Of a stretch of 64,000 nucleotides of DNA, positions 46,065 through 53,957 are shown one piece after another. The number at the start of each line of letters is the position of its first letter. Position 1 is the stretch's first letter. This DNA comes from Bradyrhizobium canariense (GTDB taxonomy: Bacteria; Pseudomonadota; Alphaproteobacteria; Rhizobiales; Xanthobacteraceae): NCBI RefSeq assembly GCF_019402665.1, contig NZ_VSST01000060.1:53491-117490 (forward strand), written 5' to 3'. Below the pieces are notes generated by a model. That model ran no database searches, was not told the origin of the DNA, and saw nothing but the letters and a program-made list of their open reading frames with translations. The position numbers and the translations under genes are program-made.

Positions 46065-47228
46065 TCACACCTTCCAGCGGCCTACCGCGAAGGCTTCGAG
46101 ATGCCCCCGAATATTGGCGGGATCGAAGGCGGGGCCGGCGAATGCGCCGAATGCCGCGGGGGCTTGAGCGGGCGGCCGGCGGCCGAGGGCGCCGTCGTAG
46201 AGGTCGGGCCTGAAGACGGCCATAGCCGTCTTGACCCCATCGGGCGTCAGCGTCGTTTGCCCCCAGCGCACCATCTGGGCATAGAGCCAGGCGGCCTGGA
46301 CCGGATCGGGACGCCCTGCTTCTTCGCGTCCCACCAGAAGGTAGCTGCCGCTCTCGCGAAAGGTGCCGTCGGGCGAAATCTTGAGGCGTCCCGTGAGGGT
46401 GCGCTGAATGACTTCGGCATCGACACCGATCCGCTCGGGCTGCGCCAGGATCTGCGCCGCTTCGGTCCGGTTTTCCGGATGCTCGATGAACTCGGCGGCT
46501 TTCACCGCCGCGCGCACCAGGCTGGCGACCACGTCCGGATTCTTGTCGGCCCAGACCTGGCGGAGCGCCAGCACCTTCTCCGCCGCATGGGCCAGGATGT
46601 CGGAGACGAAATGCAGGATGTGGCCGATCCCGAGATCGACCGCGATCGAATTCCAAGGTGCGCCGACGCAGAACGCATCGACATGCCCATTGGCGAGACT
46701 GTCGACCATATAGGGCGGCGGCAGCACCACCAGCCGCACGTCCTCGTCGGGATCGACGCCGGCCGCCGCCATCCAGAACCGCAATTGGTAATTGTGGGTC
46801 GAGAACGGGAAGGTCATGCCGAAGGTCAACGGGTCGGCCCCCGCTTTGCGCCGCTTGGCGACCACACGCGCCAACGCTTTTGCCGTGGCGAGCGGATCGA
46901 AGCGGTCGCCGTCGATCTCCTCCATCAGTGCCGCATGAAGCGCCGGCGAGACCGTGATCGCGTTGCCGTTGATGCCGAGATTGAAGGGCGCCGCGATCGG
47001 CACCTTGACATGCCCGAGACCGAGCGAGGACGCGATCGCGACGGGCGCGAGCAGGTGCGCGGCGTCGAACAAGCCGATATTGAGCTTGTCGCGGACGTTG
47101 GACCAGGAGACCTCGCGGACCAGTTCGACCTCGAGCCCTTCGGCCGCGGCAAATCCCTTGTCGACGGCAACGATCAGCGCTGCGGCATCGACCAGCGGAA
47201 TGAACCCGATGCGGAGGGGAGTGGTCAT
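46065..47228 (-). CDS. nasS: nitrate/nitrite-sensing protein NasS (NrtA/CmpA-like)
   Basis: 387 residues resembling nitrate-binding NrtA/CmpA but without signal peptide (MTTPLRIGFIPLVDAAALIV), as expected for the cytoplasmic sensor NasS. Segments FDAAHLLAPVA, GVDPDEDVRLVVLPPPYMV and DAFCVGAPWNSIAVDLGIGH are typical. In known NasST systems NasS holds NasT inactive until nitrate or nitrite binds. It overlaps nasT by ATGA, supporting stoichiometric production. Confidence 0.9.
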   Translation of the reverse strand: MTTPLRIGFIPLVDAAALIVAVDKGFAAAEGLEVELVREVSWSNVRDKLNIGLFDAAHLLAPVAIASSLGLGHVKVPIAAPFNLGINGNAITVSPALHAALMEEIDGDRFDPLATAKALARVVAKRRKAGADPLTFGMTFPFSTHNYQLRFWMAAAGVDPDEDVRLVVLPPPYMVDSLANGHVDAFCVGAPWNSIAVDLGIGHILHFVSDILAHAAEKVLALRQVWADKNPDVVASLVRAAVKAAEFIEHPENRTEAAQILAQPERIGVDAEVIQRTLTGRLKISPDGTFRESGSYLLVGREEAGRPDPVQAAWLYAQMVRWGQTTLTPDGVKTAMAVFRPDLYDGALGRRPPAQAPAAFGAFAGPAFDPANIRGHLEAFAVGRWKV

Positions 47229-47815
47229 TTCAGCATCTCCGACGCGGTGATGATCGACTGGGCGATCTCGCCGATTTTCTTCTTCTCGCGCATCGCGGTG
47301 GAGCGCAGCAGCACATAGGCCTCGTCCTCGGTCAGGCCCTTCACCTTCATCAGGATGCCCTTGGCCTTCTCGATGACCTTGCGATCCTCGAGCTGCGACT
47401 TGGTACGCTCCAGCTCCTCCTGGAGTTTCGCGAAGGCATTGAAGCGCGACACGCAGAGGTCGAGGATCGGCTTGATGCGCTCCTTCCTCAGCCCGTCGAC
47501 GATGTAGGCGGAGACCCCCGCCTCGACCGAGGCCTGGATCGAGGATGAATCGCTCTGGTCGACGAACATCGCGATCGGCCGCTTCACGGCGCGGCTGACC
47601 TGGAACATCGCTTCCAGCACGTCGCGGCTGGGGTTTTCCAGGTCGATCAGGATGATGTCGGGGTCGACCGCATAAATACGGGCGAGCAGGCTTTGCATCT
47701 CGCTGATATGAACGATCTGCGTGAATCCGGCCTCCCGCAACCCTTCCTCGAGGATCGCAGCCCGGATCGGGCTTTCGTCGACGATCACGATTTTGGGCGA
47801 CTGTTCGGCGCTCAT
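47225..47815 (-). CDS. nasT: ANTAR-domain RNA-binding antiterminator NasT
   Basis: 196 residues: a receiver-like domain (IVIVDESPIRAAILEEGL; phosphoacceptor-site Asp in IILIDLENP), a coiled-coil helix (FNAFAKLQEELERTKSQLE) and a C-terminal ANTAR domain (VIEKAKGILMKVKGLTEDEAYVLLRSTAM). ANTAR domains bind paired hairpins in leader RNA to block termination. It is the first gene of the operon nasT-nasS-nirA-reductase, and the leader before nirA is its probable target. Confidence 0.93.
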   Translation of the reverse strand: MSAEQSPKIVIVDESPIRAAILEEGLREAGFTQIVHISEMQSLLARIYAVDPDIILIDLENPSRDVLEAMFQVSRAVKRPIAMFVDQSDSSSIQASVEAGVSAYIVDGLRKERIKPILDLCVSRFNAFAKLQEELERTKSQLEDRKVIEKAKGILMKVKGLTEDEAYVLLRSTAMREKKKIGEIAQSIITASEMLK

Positions 47816-47926
47816 TGCTCACTCACCACCAGTGATTCATCCATAGCATGCCCGCCGGCCATGCAAAGGGTTGTAATTATGGGCAATTGGGACTAGCTCA
47901 ACCCTGTCAATCAGGCAGATTTGGAT

Positions 47927-49252
47927 ATGGATCAGACGGCTGCGCCGAAGGTCAGCTTCGTGTCGCTCGGGTGCCCCAAGGCTTTGGTGGATTCCGAGCG
48001 CATCATCACGCGCCTGCGCGCCGAGGGCTATGAGCTCGCCCGCAAGCATGACGGGGCCGACATCGTCATCGTCAACACCTGCGGCTTCCTCGACAGCGCC
48101 AAGCAGGAATCGCTCTCGGCGATCGGCGAGGCCATGGCCGAGAACGGCAAGGTGATCGTGACGGGCTGCATGGGCGCGGAACCCGAGCAGATCGAGCAGG
48201 CCTATCCCGGCGTGCTCTCCATCACCGGCCCGCAGCAATATGAGAGCGTGCTGGACGCCGTGCATCGCGCGCTGCCGCCCGCCCACAATCCGCATCTCGA
48301 TCTGGTGCCGCCGCAGGGCATCAAGCTGACGCCGCGGCACTACGCCTATTTGAAGATCTCCGAGGGCTGCAACAACCGCTGCACCTTCTGCATCATTCCG
48401 AAGCTGCGCGGCGACCTGGTCTCGCGTCCGGCCAACGACGTGCTGCGCGAGGCCGAGCGCCTGGTCGACGCCGGCGTCAAGGAGCTGCTGGTGATCTCGC
48501 AGGACACCTCGGCCTACGGCGTCGATCTGAAATACGCCGAGAGCCCGTGGAAGGATCGCCAGGTCCGCGCCAAATTTATCGACCTCGCGCGCGAGCTCGG
48601 CGAATTAGGGGCCTGGGTCCGCTTGCAATATGTCTACCCCTACCCGCATGTCGACGAGGTCATCGCGCTGATGAACGAGGGCAAGGTGCTGCCCTATCTC
48701 GACATCCCGTTCCAGCACGCAAGCCCCGAGGTGCTGAAGGCGATGAAGCGCCCGGCGGCGCAGGACAAGACGCTGGCGCGCATCAAGCGCTGGCACGAGC
48801 AATGTCCCGATCTCGCTCTGCGCTCGACCTTCATCGTCGGCTTCCCCGGCGAAACCGACGCGGACTTTGCCTATCTGCTCGACTGGCTGGACGAAGCCGA
48901 GATCGATCGGCTCGGCTGCTTCAAGTACGAGCCGGTCGCCGGCGCGACCGCGAACGCGATCGAGAACCCCGTGCCGGAAGAGATCAAGCAGGAGCGCTAC
49001 AACGCGCTGATGGCGCGCCAGCAGAAAATCTCCGCGCGCAGGCTGAAGCGCAAGGTGGGCACCCGCCAGCAGATCATCATCGACGAGGTCGGCCCGACCG
49101 TCTCAAAGGGCCGCTCCAAGGCCGATGCGCCGGAGATCGACGGCGCCGTCTACCTGTCGAGCCGCCGCCCCTTGCGCGTCGGCGAGATCGTCACCGCCAA
49201 GATCGAACGCGCCGACCAATACGACCTGCACGGCAGCGTCGCGGGATTCTGA
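47927..49252 (+). CDS. rimO: ribosomal protein S12 methylthiotransferase
   Basis: 441 residues. It shows the N-terminal UPF0004 domain with cluster cysteines in SLGCPKALVDSE, NTCGF and TGCMG, the radical SAM CNNRCTFC at about 155-162, and a C-terminal TRAM-like domain. VDSER distinguishes RimO from MiaB. It methylthiolates Asp of S12. ATG 47927 is preferred to TTG 47921. It is divergent from nasT. Confidence 0.95.
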   Translation: MDQTAAPKVSFVSLGCPKALVDSERIITRLRAEGYELARKHDGADIVIVNTCGFLDSAKQESLSAIGEAMAENGKVIVTGCMGAEPEQIEQAYPGVLSITGPQQYESVLDAVHRALPPAHNPHLDLVPPQGIKLTPRHYAYLKISEGCNNRCTFCIIPKLRGDLVSRPANDVLREAERLVDAGVKELLVISQDTSAYGVDLKYAESPWKDRQVRAKFIDLARELGELGAWVRLQYVYPYPHVDEVIALMNEGKVLPYLDIPFQHASPEVLKAMKRPAAQDKTLARIKRWHEQCPDLALRSTFIVGFPGETDADFAYLLDWLDEAEIDRLGCFKYEPVAGATANAIENPVPEEIKQERYNALMARQQKISARRLKRKVGTRQQIIIDEVGPTVSKGRSKADAPEIDGAVYLSSRRPLRVGEIVTAKIERADQYDLHGSVAGF

Positions 49253-49290
49253 TCTTCCGCTGTCGCGGTCAGTGCAGCGACGAACTCTCC

Positions 49291-49320
49291 GCTCCCTCTC
49301 CCGCAAGCGGGAGAGGGAGC
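49291..49320. repeat. perfect 14-bp inverted repeat
   Basis: GCTCCCTCTCCCGC (49291-49304), AA, then GCGGGAGAGGGAGC (49307-49320). It lies between the convergent rimO and decarboxylase-like genes and could terminate either, though no U-run follows. The same palindrome type is common between genes in bradyrhizobia (memory). Confidence 0.65.
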
Positions 49321-49329
49321 GAGCCGTCG

Positions 49330-49773
49330 CTAAGCTACGGCAACATCACGCCCGCCGTTCGCTTCTCCCGACGCCTGCTGTTCGTCACGTGCGGCGAACA
49401 CTTCCTTGGCTGCGAACAGCCCGTTCAGCGCCGCCGGGAAGCCCGCATAGACGGCCATCTGCATGATGACCTCCACGATCTCGTCGCGAGACAGCCCGAC
49501 GTTCAGACCCGCCTCGAGATGCACCTTGAGCTGAGGCGCGGCATTTCCGAGGGCCGTCAGCGCGGCGATCGTCGCGATCTCGCGATCGCGCAGGCCGAGG
49601 CCCGGGCGGCCGTAAATGTCGCCGAACGGAAACTCGATCACGTATCGTGCGAAATCCGGAGCAATGTCGGCGAGTGAGGCGACGACCGCTTCACCAGCTC
49701 TGCCGTCAATGCGTAACAGGGCCCGCTGTCCGCGATCGAAGCGGCTTTCGTCTTGCGTTTGGGCGTGCGTCAT
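49330..49773 (-). CDS. carboxymuconolactone decarboxylase family protein
   Basis: 147 residues of the CMD/AhpD-like fold (LRDREIATIAALTALGN, LKVHLEAGLNVGLSRDEIVEVIMQMAVYAGFPAA). The conserved helix with EVI.Q...Y.G.P is intact; the CxxC pair of AhpD is absent. It may be a gamma-carboxymuconolactone decarboxylase-like enzyme of unknown substrate. Its start lies inside the upstream MerR gene (68-bp overlap). Confidence 0.88.
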   Translation of the reverse strand: MTHAQTQDESRFDRGQRALLRIDGRAGEAVVASLADIAPDFARYVIEFPFGDIYGRPGLGLRDREIATIAALTALGNAAPQLKVHLEAGLNVGLSRDEIVEVIMQMAVYAGFPAALNGLFAAKEVFAARDEQQASGEANGGRDVAVA

Positions 49774-50137
49774 TTTCCTTCGTCCTCTGTTCGTCGCTGG
49801 CATAGCCGGCGATCTTGGTATCAAGGACGAGCAGGCATTCCTGGAGTTCGGCAATCTGCGTGCGCACCTGTTCGCGGTGGACTTCCAGGATCTGCCGCCG
49901 GCTTGAGCCGGTAGCGTCGCCTTCGTCACGAAGCGCCGCGTAACGCAACATGTCCCGGATCGGCATTCCCGTGGTCTTGAGCCGACCGAGGAATTCGATC
50001 CATGTGAGGATCGATGCGTCAAAGTCACGCTGGCCGGAGCGATCCCGGTCGGCGTATGGCAGCAGCCCGATGCGCTCGTAGTAGCGCAGCGTGTGCGTCG
50101 ACAGGCCGGTTCGTTTTGCGAGGTCGCCGATCTTCAT
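49706..50137 (-). CDS. MerR-family transcriptional regulator
   Basis: 143 residues. The MerR helix-turn-helix and wing are at the start (MKIGDLAKRTGLSTHTLRYYERIGLL), then a dimerisation helix (VHREQVRTQIAELQECLLVLDTKIAGY). No clustered metal-binding cysteines, so it is not a metal sensor of the MerR/CueR type. It is nearer the AdhR/YraB-like group controlling oxidoreductases and CMD-type proteins. It overlaps the gene it probably regulates. Confidence 0.9.
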   Translation of the reverse strand: MKIGDLAKRTGLSTHTLRYYERIGLLPYADRDRSGQRDFDASILTWIEFLGRLKTTGMPIRDMLRYAALRDEGDATGSSRRQILEVHREQVRTQIAELQECLLVLDTKIAGYASDEQRTKENDARPNARRKPLRSRTAGPVTH

Positions 50138-50262
50138 GTGTGCCCGTTCTCGTACTGACGCGCCTACAGATACCCCTTCGAGCGCGCTCTAAGTCAAGGG
50201 GGATCGAAGGTGCAAAGATTTCGGCGCGCCGGCGGGGCGGCAGCGTCGCGGCAATCCGGGCT

Positions 50263-51210
50263 TCAAGATTCCGCCAGCCATTTCGGCACCCAGCGCTCCG
50301 GCCGCGGCGCGCGGGCAAGATCGGCTTGCGCCTCCGACAGCTTCGCAGGCTCGCCGTCGATGGTCGGGCGCACATCGTATTCGAAGTTGGGCATGACGCG
50401 GCCGTCGGCATAGAGGCCGAATTTCATCGCGTACCACAGCCCGAGTTCGGGCTGGGCGCGGCGCATCTCCTCGCGCAGATCGCGCAGCAGGGACTCGATC
50501 GAGGCGGCTTCCTCGAACGGTTGCGGTCCGCCCGTCAGGACACGCGCCTGGTATTGCCTGCCGACGATCGCGATCTCGAAGCTCGTCCTATCCCAGGGCT
50601 TCTTGCCCTTCGGTAGATGCGCGGCGAGGCGCCAGCCGAGTTCGGCCATCAAGCGATGATTGGCCCAGTAGTCTTCGCGATCCCGGCTCCATTTTTCCAT
50701 GAAACCGCGAAAGTCGGGCAGCTCCGACGGATCGTCATCGGGCGCCGCCATCTCCCCGCTCAGCCGTCCGGTGAGCCATTGCGCAAGCTCGACCGTCTGG
50801 CATTCGACTTCGTCGTGCGGCTTCAGATCGCTCCAGGCCTTGTCGAATTGTTGCGACGTCAGTTTTGCGAGCAGGCCATCGAGGCTCGGTGCCAGCAGCT
50901 CGTAATCGCCCTCGGACCCAAGCCCCACGATCGGCGGATTGTCACGGTCGAGACCCGCGCCATACCAGCCGCCAACAGCCGAGCCATCCGGCAACCGCAT
51001 GAACAGCGAAAACCTGTCGCGCAAGGGACTGCCGTCGACAATCGGAGCGTGATCGGAGAATTGGCCTTGCAAGGAGAAGCAGCCGACGCTGCCCCAGGGG
51101 CGCCCCTCCAACCAGCCGGCGAAGTCCAGCAACAGCGACGGCGCCTCGATGCCCGGCGGAAACGCGCCGCGAATGCTGTCGAGGTCGATCGGATAAGGCG
51201 TGTCGGACAA
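50263..51210 (-). CDS. putative immunity-type protein (SUKH-like plus YezG/DUF600-like)
   Basis: 315 residues from a TTG (51210) with no clear ribosome site, so the start is uncertain. The N-terminal half (PWGSVGCFSLQGQF, SLFMRLPDGSAVGGWY, PPIVGLGSEGDYELLA) resembles SMI1/KNR4 (SUKH) proteins. The C-terminal half (LGLWYAMKFGLYADGRVMPNF, then FEYDVRP and PRPERWVPKWL) resembles the YezG/DUF600 immunity fold. Both folds neutralise polymorphic toxins. No toxin gene is visible nearby. The domain assignments are by eye. Confidence 0.5.
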   Translation of the reverse strand: MSDTPYPIDLDSIRGAFPPGIEAPSLLLDFAGWLEGRPWGSVGCFSLQGQFSDHAPIVDGSPLRDRFSLFMRLPDGSAVGGWYGAGLDRDNPPIVGLGSEGDYELLAPSLDGLLAKLTSQQFDKAWSDLKPHDEVECQTVELAQWLTGRLSGEMAAPDDDPSELPDFRGFMEKWSRDREDYWANHRLMAELGWRLAAHLPKGKKPWDRTSFEIAIVGRQYQARVLTGGPQPFEEAASIESLLRDLREEMRRAQPELGLWYAMKFGLYADGRVMPNFEYDVRPTIDGEPAKLSEAQADLARAPRPERWVPKWLAES

Positions 51211-51381
51211 GGTTTAAAACTATCTGGTTGGTCCCGCCCCTCTTGGTCCGAACCGTCATGCGTTCGGTTCGAGCCAATTCGCGTCCTGTGATCACAAACG
51301 CGCTAGAGACATAATGGTTTCCAGGCGCGCATCTCTCACCTGCCCCATGCACGCTGCGCGTGTGGTTTGTAAAGCGCCCGC

Positions 51382-51409
51382 TTGACAAGCCCCACCTTTC
51401 GCATGTATT
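51382..51409 (+). promoter_or_regulatory. sigma-70-type promoter of the arginine leader
   Basis: A perfect -35 TTGACA at 51382-51387, a 16-bp spacer and a weak -10 TGTATT at 51404-51409 (or GTATTG with 17 bp). Transcription would start about 51415-51418, only a few bases before the leader ATG at 51420, giving a nearly leaderless message. Confidence 0.65.
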
Positions 51410-51419
51410 GCCGCGCACC

Positions 51420-51512
51420 ATGATCAACGCTCGGACCCATCAGCGCACCGAAATGCTCCGCCGTCGCTCCCGCGACGATGAGAGGGTGCGCCATGTCCGA
51501 CGACGCCGCTGA
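51420..51512 (+). CDS. arginine-rich leader peptide of the argD-like gene
   Basis: A 30-codon ORF, MINARTHQ at its start, with 12 Arg codons. There is a run of three at codons 14-16 (CGC CGT CGC) and a run of four (CGA CGA CGC CGC) immediately before TGA. It is followed by an intrinsic terminator and then an acetylornithine-type aminotransferase gene. This is the expected form of a control-codon peptide for arginine-sensing attenuation. The ATG lies a few bases after the predicted transcription start, without a Shine-Dalgarno. Leaderless translation like this is known for trpL of Sinorhizobium. It is too short for standard gene calling. Confidence 0.8.
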   Translation: MINARTHQRTEMLRRRSRDDERVRHVRRRR

Positions 51513-51570
51513 AGCACTGAATTCAGCGTAAGTTTTCGAGAAGGCCGCACCCGCAAGGTGCGGCCTTTTT
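51443..51570 (+). promoter_or_regulatory. arginine attenuator (mutually exclusive RNA pairings)
   Basis: Segment 1 GCGCACC (51443-51449) pairs perfectly with segment 2 GGTGCGC (51485-51491). Segment 2, as GGGTGCG-CC (51484-51492), can instead pair with segment 3 GG-C-CGCACCC (51543-51552) with one bulge. Segment 3 GGCCGCACC also pairs with segment 4 GGTGCGGCC (51557-51565) as the terminator. A ribosome stalled at Arg codons 9 or 14-16 would cover segment 1 and free segment 2 to form the 2:3 antiterminator. With enough arginine, 1:2 and 3:4 form. A further CGCTGAA/TTCAGCG hairpin (51507-51528) overlaps the leader stop. Confidence 0.78.
51541..51570 (+). terminator. attenuator terminator before the argD-like gene
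   Basis: AAGGCCGCACC (51541-51551), loop CGCAA, GGTGCGGCCTT (51557-51567): an 11-bp perfect stem running into TTTTT (51566-51570). It lies 29 bases after the leader stop and 43 before the aminotransferase ATG, so it must be read through for expression. Confidence 0.9.
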
Positions 51571-51613
51571 GCTGTTCGCGCGCCCTTTTCCCCCGCCTCC
51601 AGAGGAGTTCGAC

Positions 51614-52810
51614 ATGACCAACGCCACCCATCCGTATGACGCGTTGATGGACATCACCGCTCGGCCCAAGGCCGTGTTCGTCCGTGGCGCCGGCTCCTAC
51701 CTCTGGGACGACAACCGCAAGCGCTATCTCGATTTCGTGCAGGGCTGGGCCGTCAACTGCCTCGGCCACTCCCCGCCCGCGATCGCCGACGCGCTTGCCG
51801 CGCAGGCCAAGCGGCTGCTGACGCCGAGCCCGGCCTTCTACAACGAGCCCAGCCTGAAGCTCGCGCAGGCACTGGTCGCAAACAGCGCGTTCGACCAGGT
51901 GTTCTTCGCCAATTCCGGCGCGGAAGCCAACGAGGGCGCGATCAAGCTCGCGCGCAAATATGGCGGCATCCACAGAGGTGGCGCATTCGAGATCATCAGC
52001 TTCGAAGGCAGCTTTCACGGCCGCACGCTGGCGACGATGTCGGCCTCGGGCAAGAAGGCCTTTGAGCCGCTGTTCGAGCCGAAGGTCGCCGGCTTCAAGA
52101 AGGCGAAGCTCAACGACATCGCGTCGGTCGAAAAGCTGATCAACGACAACACCGTCGCTGTGATGCTCGAGCCTATCCAGGGTGAATCAGGCGTGTGGCC
52201 GGCGACCGATCAGTTCTTGCAGGAGTTGCGCGCCCTCACCGACGCGCACGGCCTCCTCCTGATCTTCGACGAGATCCAGACCGGCATGGGCCGGACCGGC
52301 AAGCTCTTCCACTACGAGCACACCGGCATCGCCCCCGACATCATGACGCTCGGCAAGGGCATCGGCGGCGGCGTGCCGCTCGCGGCGCTGCTCGCGACCG
52401 ACCGCGCCGCCTGCTTCGAGCACGGCGACCAGGGTGGCACGTTCAACGGCAACCCGATCATGTGCGCGGTGGGGCTCGCGGTGCTCGACGAGGTCAACAA
52501 GCCGGAGTTCCTGAAGACGGCGACCGAAACCGGGCTGCTGCTCGAAAGCGAATTGCAGAAGGTCTCGGCGCGGCATGGGCTCGGCGAAGTGCGTGGCCGC
52601 GGCCTCCTGCTCGCGCTCGACCTCAAGCTGCCGATCGCGCCCGGCATCGTCGCGCAGGCGTTCGAGGCCGGCGTGCTGCTGAACGCGCCGCAGGTCGACA
52701 CGTTGCGCTTCATGCCGGCGCTGAACGTCACGCGGGCCGAGATCGCCGAGATGATCGATTGTCTGGACGGGATTTTGACCAGGGCAGGCGCGGCACGGCG
52801 CGTGGCGTGA
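51614..52810 (+). CDS. argD: acetylornithine/succinyldiaminopimelate-type aminotransferase
   Basis: 398 residues, class III PLP aminotransferase. It shows YLDFVQGWAVNCLGH at the N-terminus, NSGAEANEGAIKLARK, FEGSFHGRT, the LIFDEIQTGMGRTG Asp/Gln box, the PLP Lys in TLGKGIGGGVPL, and GTFNGNP. It transfers the amino group between N-acetylornithine and 2-oxoglutarate in arginine synthesis; related substrates are possible. AGAGGAG precedes ATG 51614. The arginine-rich leader and attenuator upstream independently support a biosynthetic ArgD role. argF is not adjacent here. Confidence 0.9.
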   Translation: MTNATHPYDALMDITARPKAVFVRGAGSYLWDDNRKRYLDFVQGWAVNCLGHSPPAIADALAAQAKRLLTPSPAFYNEPSLKLAQALVANSAFDQVFFANSGAEANEGAIKLARKYGGIHRGGAFEIISFEGSFHGRTLATMSASGKKAFEPLFEPKVAGFKKAKLNDIASVEKLINDNTVAVMLEPIQGESGVWPATDQFLQELRALTDAHGLLLIFDEIQTGMGRTGKLFHYEHTGIAPDIMTLGKGIGGGVPLAALLATDRAACFEHGDQGGTFNGNPIMCAVGLAVLDEVNKPEFLKTATETGLLLESELQKVSARHGLGEVRGRGLLLALDLKLPIAPGIVAQAFEAGVLLNAPQVDTLRFMPALNVTRAEIAEMIDCLDGILTRAGAARRVA

Positions 52811-52816
52811 CGCGTT

Positions 52817-52902
52817 CGTCGTTGCGAGGAGCGAAGCGACGAAGCAATCCAGACTGCCTCAATGGAAAGATTCTGGATTGCTTCGCTTCGCTCGCAATGA
52901 CG
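52817..52902. repeat. palindromic intergenic repeat (CGTCATTGCGAG family)
   Basis: The left arm CGTCGTTGCGAGGAGCGAAG and the right arm CTTCGCTTCGCTCGCAATGACG are inverted copies, with GAAGCAATCCAG/CTGGATTGCTTC nested inside. It lies between the convergent argD-like and quinone oxidoreductase genes. The type is widespread in Bradyrhizobium (memory). Confidence 0.7.
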
Positions 52903-52907
52903 GCGAG

Positions 52908-53882
52908 CTACGGCTTCAAGATCGACGCGCCGGTGGTCTTGCGGCTTTCGAGATCGATATGCGCCTTGGCGGCGTCCTTGAGCGCGTAGGCATGGTTGAT
53001 CGGCACGTGCAGCTTGCCGTTGATGACGGCGGCGAACAGCGTGTCGGCGCCTTCCAGCAATTCCTTGCGCGTGCCGATATAGTCGTTGAGCTTGGGCCGG
53101 GTCGCAAACAGCGAGCCGTGAGTGTTGAGCTCGGCGATCGAGAATGGCGGCACCGGGCCTGAGGCATTGCCGAAGGAGACGAACATCCCGCGCGGCTTCA
53201 GGCAGGACAGCGAGCCCGGGAACGTCGCCTTGCCGACACCGTCATAAACCACGTCGCAGCCCTCGTTGCGGCTGATCTGTTTGACGCGCGCGACGAAGTC
53301 TTCCTCGTTGTAGAGGATGACATGGTCGCAGCCATTGGCCTCGGCAAGCGCAGCCTTCTCGCGCGAGCCGACGGTGCCGATGACGTGGGCGCCCATTGCC
53401 CTCGCCCATTGGCAGGCGAGCAGGCCGATGCCGCCCGCCGCGGCATGGATCAGCACGCGATGATGGGGCTCGACCTTGAAGGTCTTGTGCAGGAGATACC
53501 AGACCGTCAACCCCTTCAGCATCAGCACGGCGCCCTGCTCGTGGGTGATGTGGTCGGGCAGCTTGACCAGCCGCTCCCAGGGGATGTTGCGCTCCCCGGT
53601 ATAGGCGCCGAGATTGTGGTAGTAGGCGACGCGGTCGCCCGGATGGAAATTCGTCACGCCCGGCCCGACTGCGAGAACCTCGCCCGAGGCCTCGTTGCCG
53701 GCGATGAAGGGCAGCCCCGGCGCCTTGTAGAGGCCGGTGCGGTAATAGACGTCGATGAAGTTCAGGCCGACGGCATGCTGGCGGATGCGCACCTCGCCGG
53801 GGCCCGGCGCCGGAACATCGACGCTCTCATAGACCAGGGCTTCGGGGCCTCCGACCTTGTGCACACGGACGGCTTTGGTCAT
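52908..53882 (-). CDS. NADPH:quinone oxidoreductase (zinc-free MDR family)
   Basis: 324 residues from ATG 53882, with AGGAGG ten bases upstream. The QOR pattern is clear: AVGLNFIDVYYRTGLY, the nucleotide-binding HAAAGGIGLLACQWA, DVVYDGVGKATF and the C-terminal SRKTTGASILKP. No zinc ligands. It probably reduces quinones or enals with NADPH in the cytosol. Confidence 0.92.
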   Translation of the reverse strand: MTKAVRVHKVGGPEALVYESVDVPAPGPGEVRIRQHAVGLNFIDVYYRTGLYKAPGLPFIAGNEASGEVLAVGPGVTNFHPGDRVAYYHNLGAYTGERNIPWERLVKLPDHITHEQGAVLMLKGLTVWYLLHKTFKVEPHHRVLIHAAAGGIGLLACQWARAMGAHVIGTVGSREKAALAEANGCDHVILYNEEDFVARVKQISRNEGCDVVYDGVGKATFPGSLSCLKPRGMFVSFGNASGPVPPFSIAELNTHGSLFATRPKLNDYIGTRKELLEGADTLFAAVINGKLHVPINHAYALKDAAKAHIDLESRKTTGASILKP

Positions 53883-53957
53883 CACCTGACCTCCTCTTCT
53901 GGCGGGCCAGCGAAAGACATCGCGCTCGCCTTGTCAACTCGACGCCGGCTGGAATGC

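Noticed and set aside
46065..47822. A single 585-codon frame covering nasS and nasT
   Set aside because: The upstream part is an out-of-frame reading of nasT; nasS starts at 47228 with an ATGA overlap.
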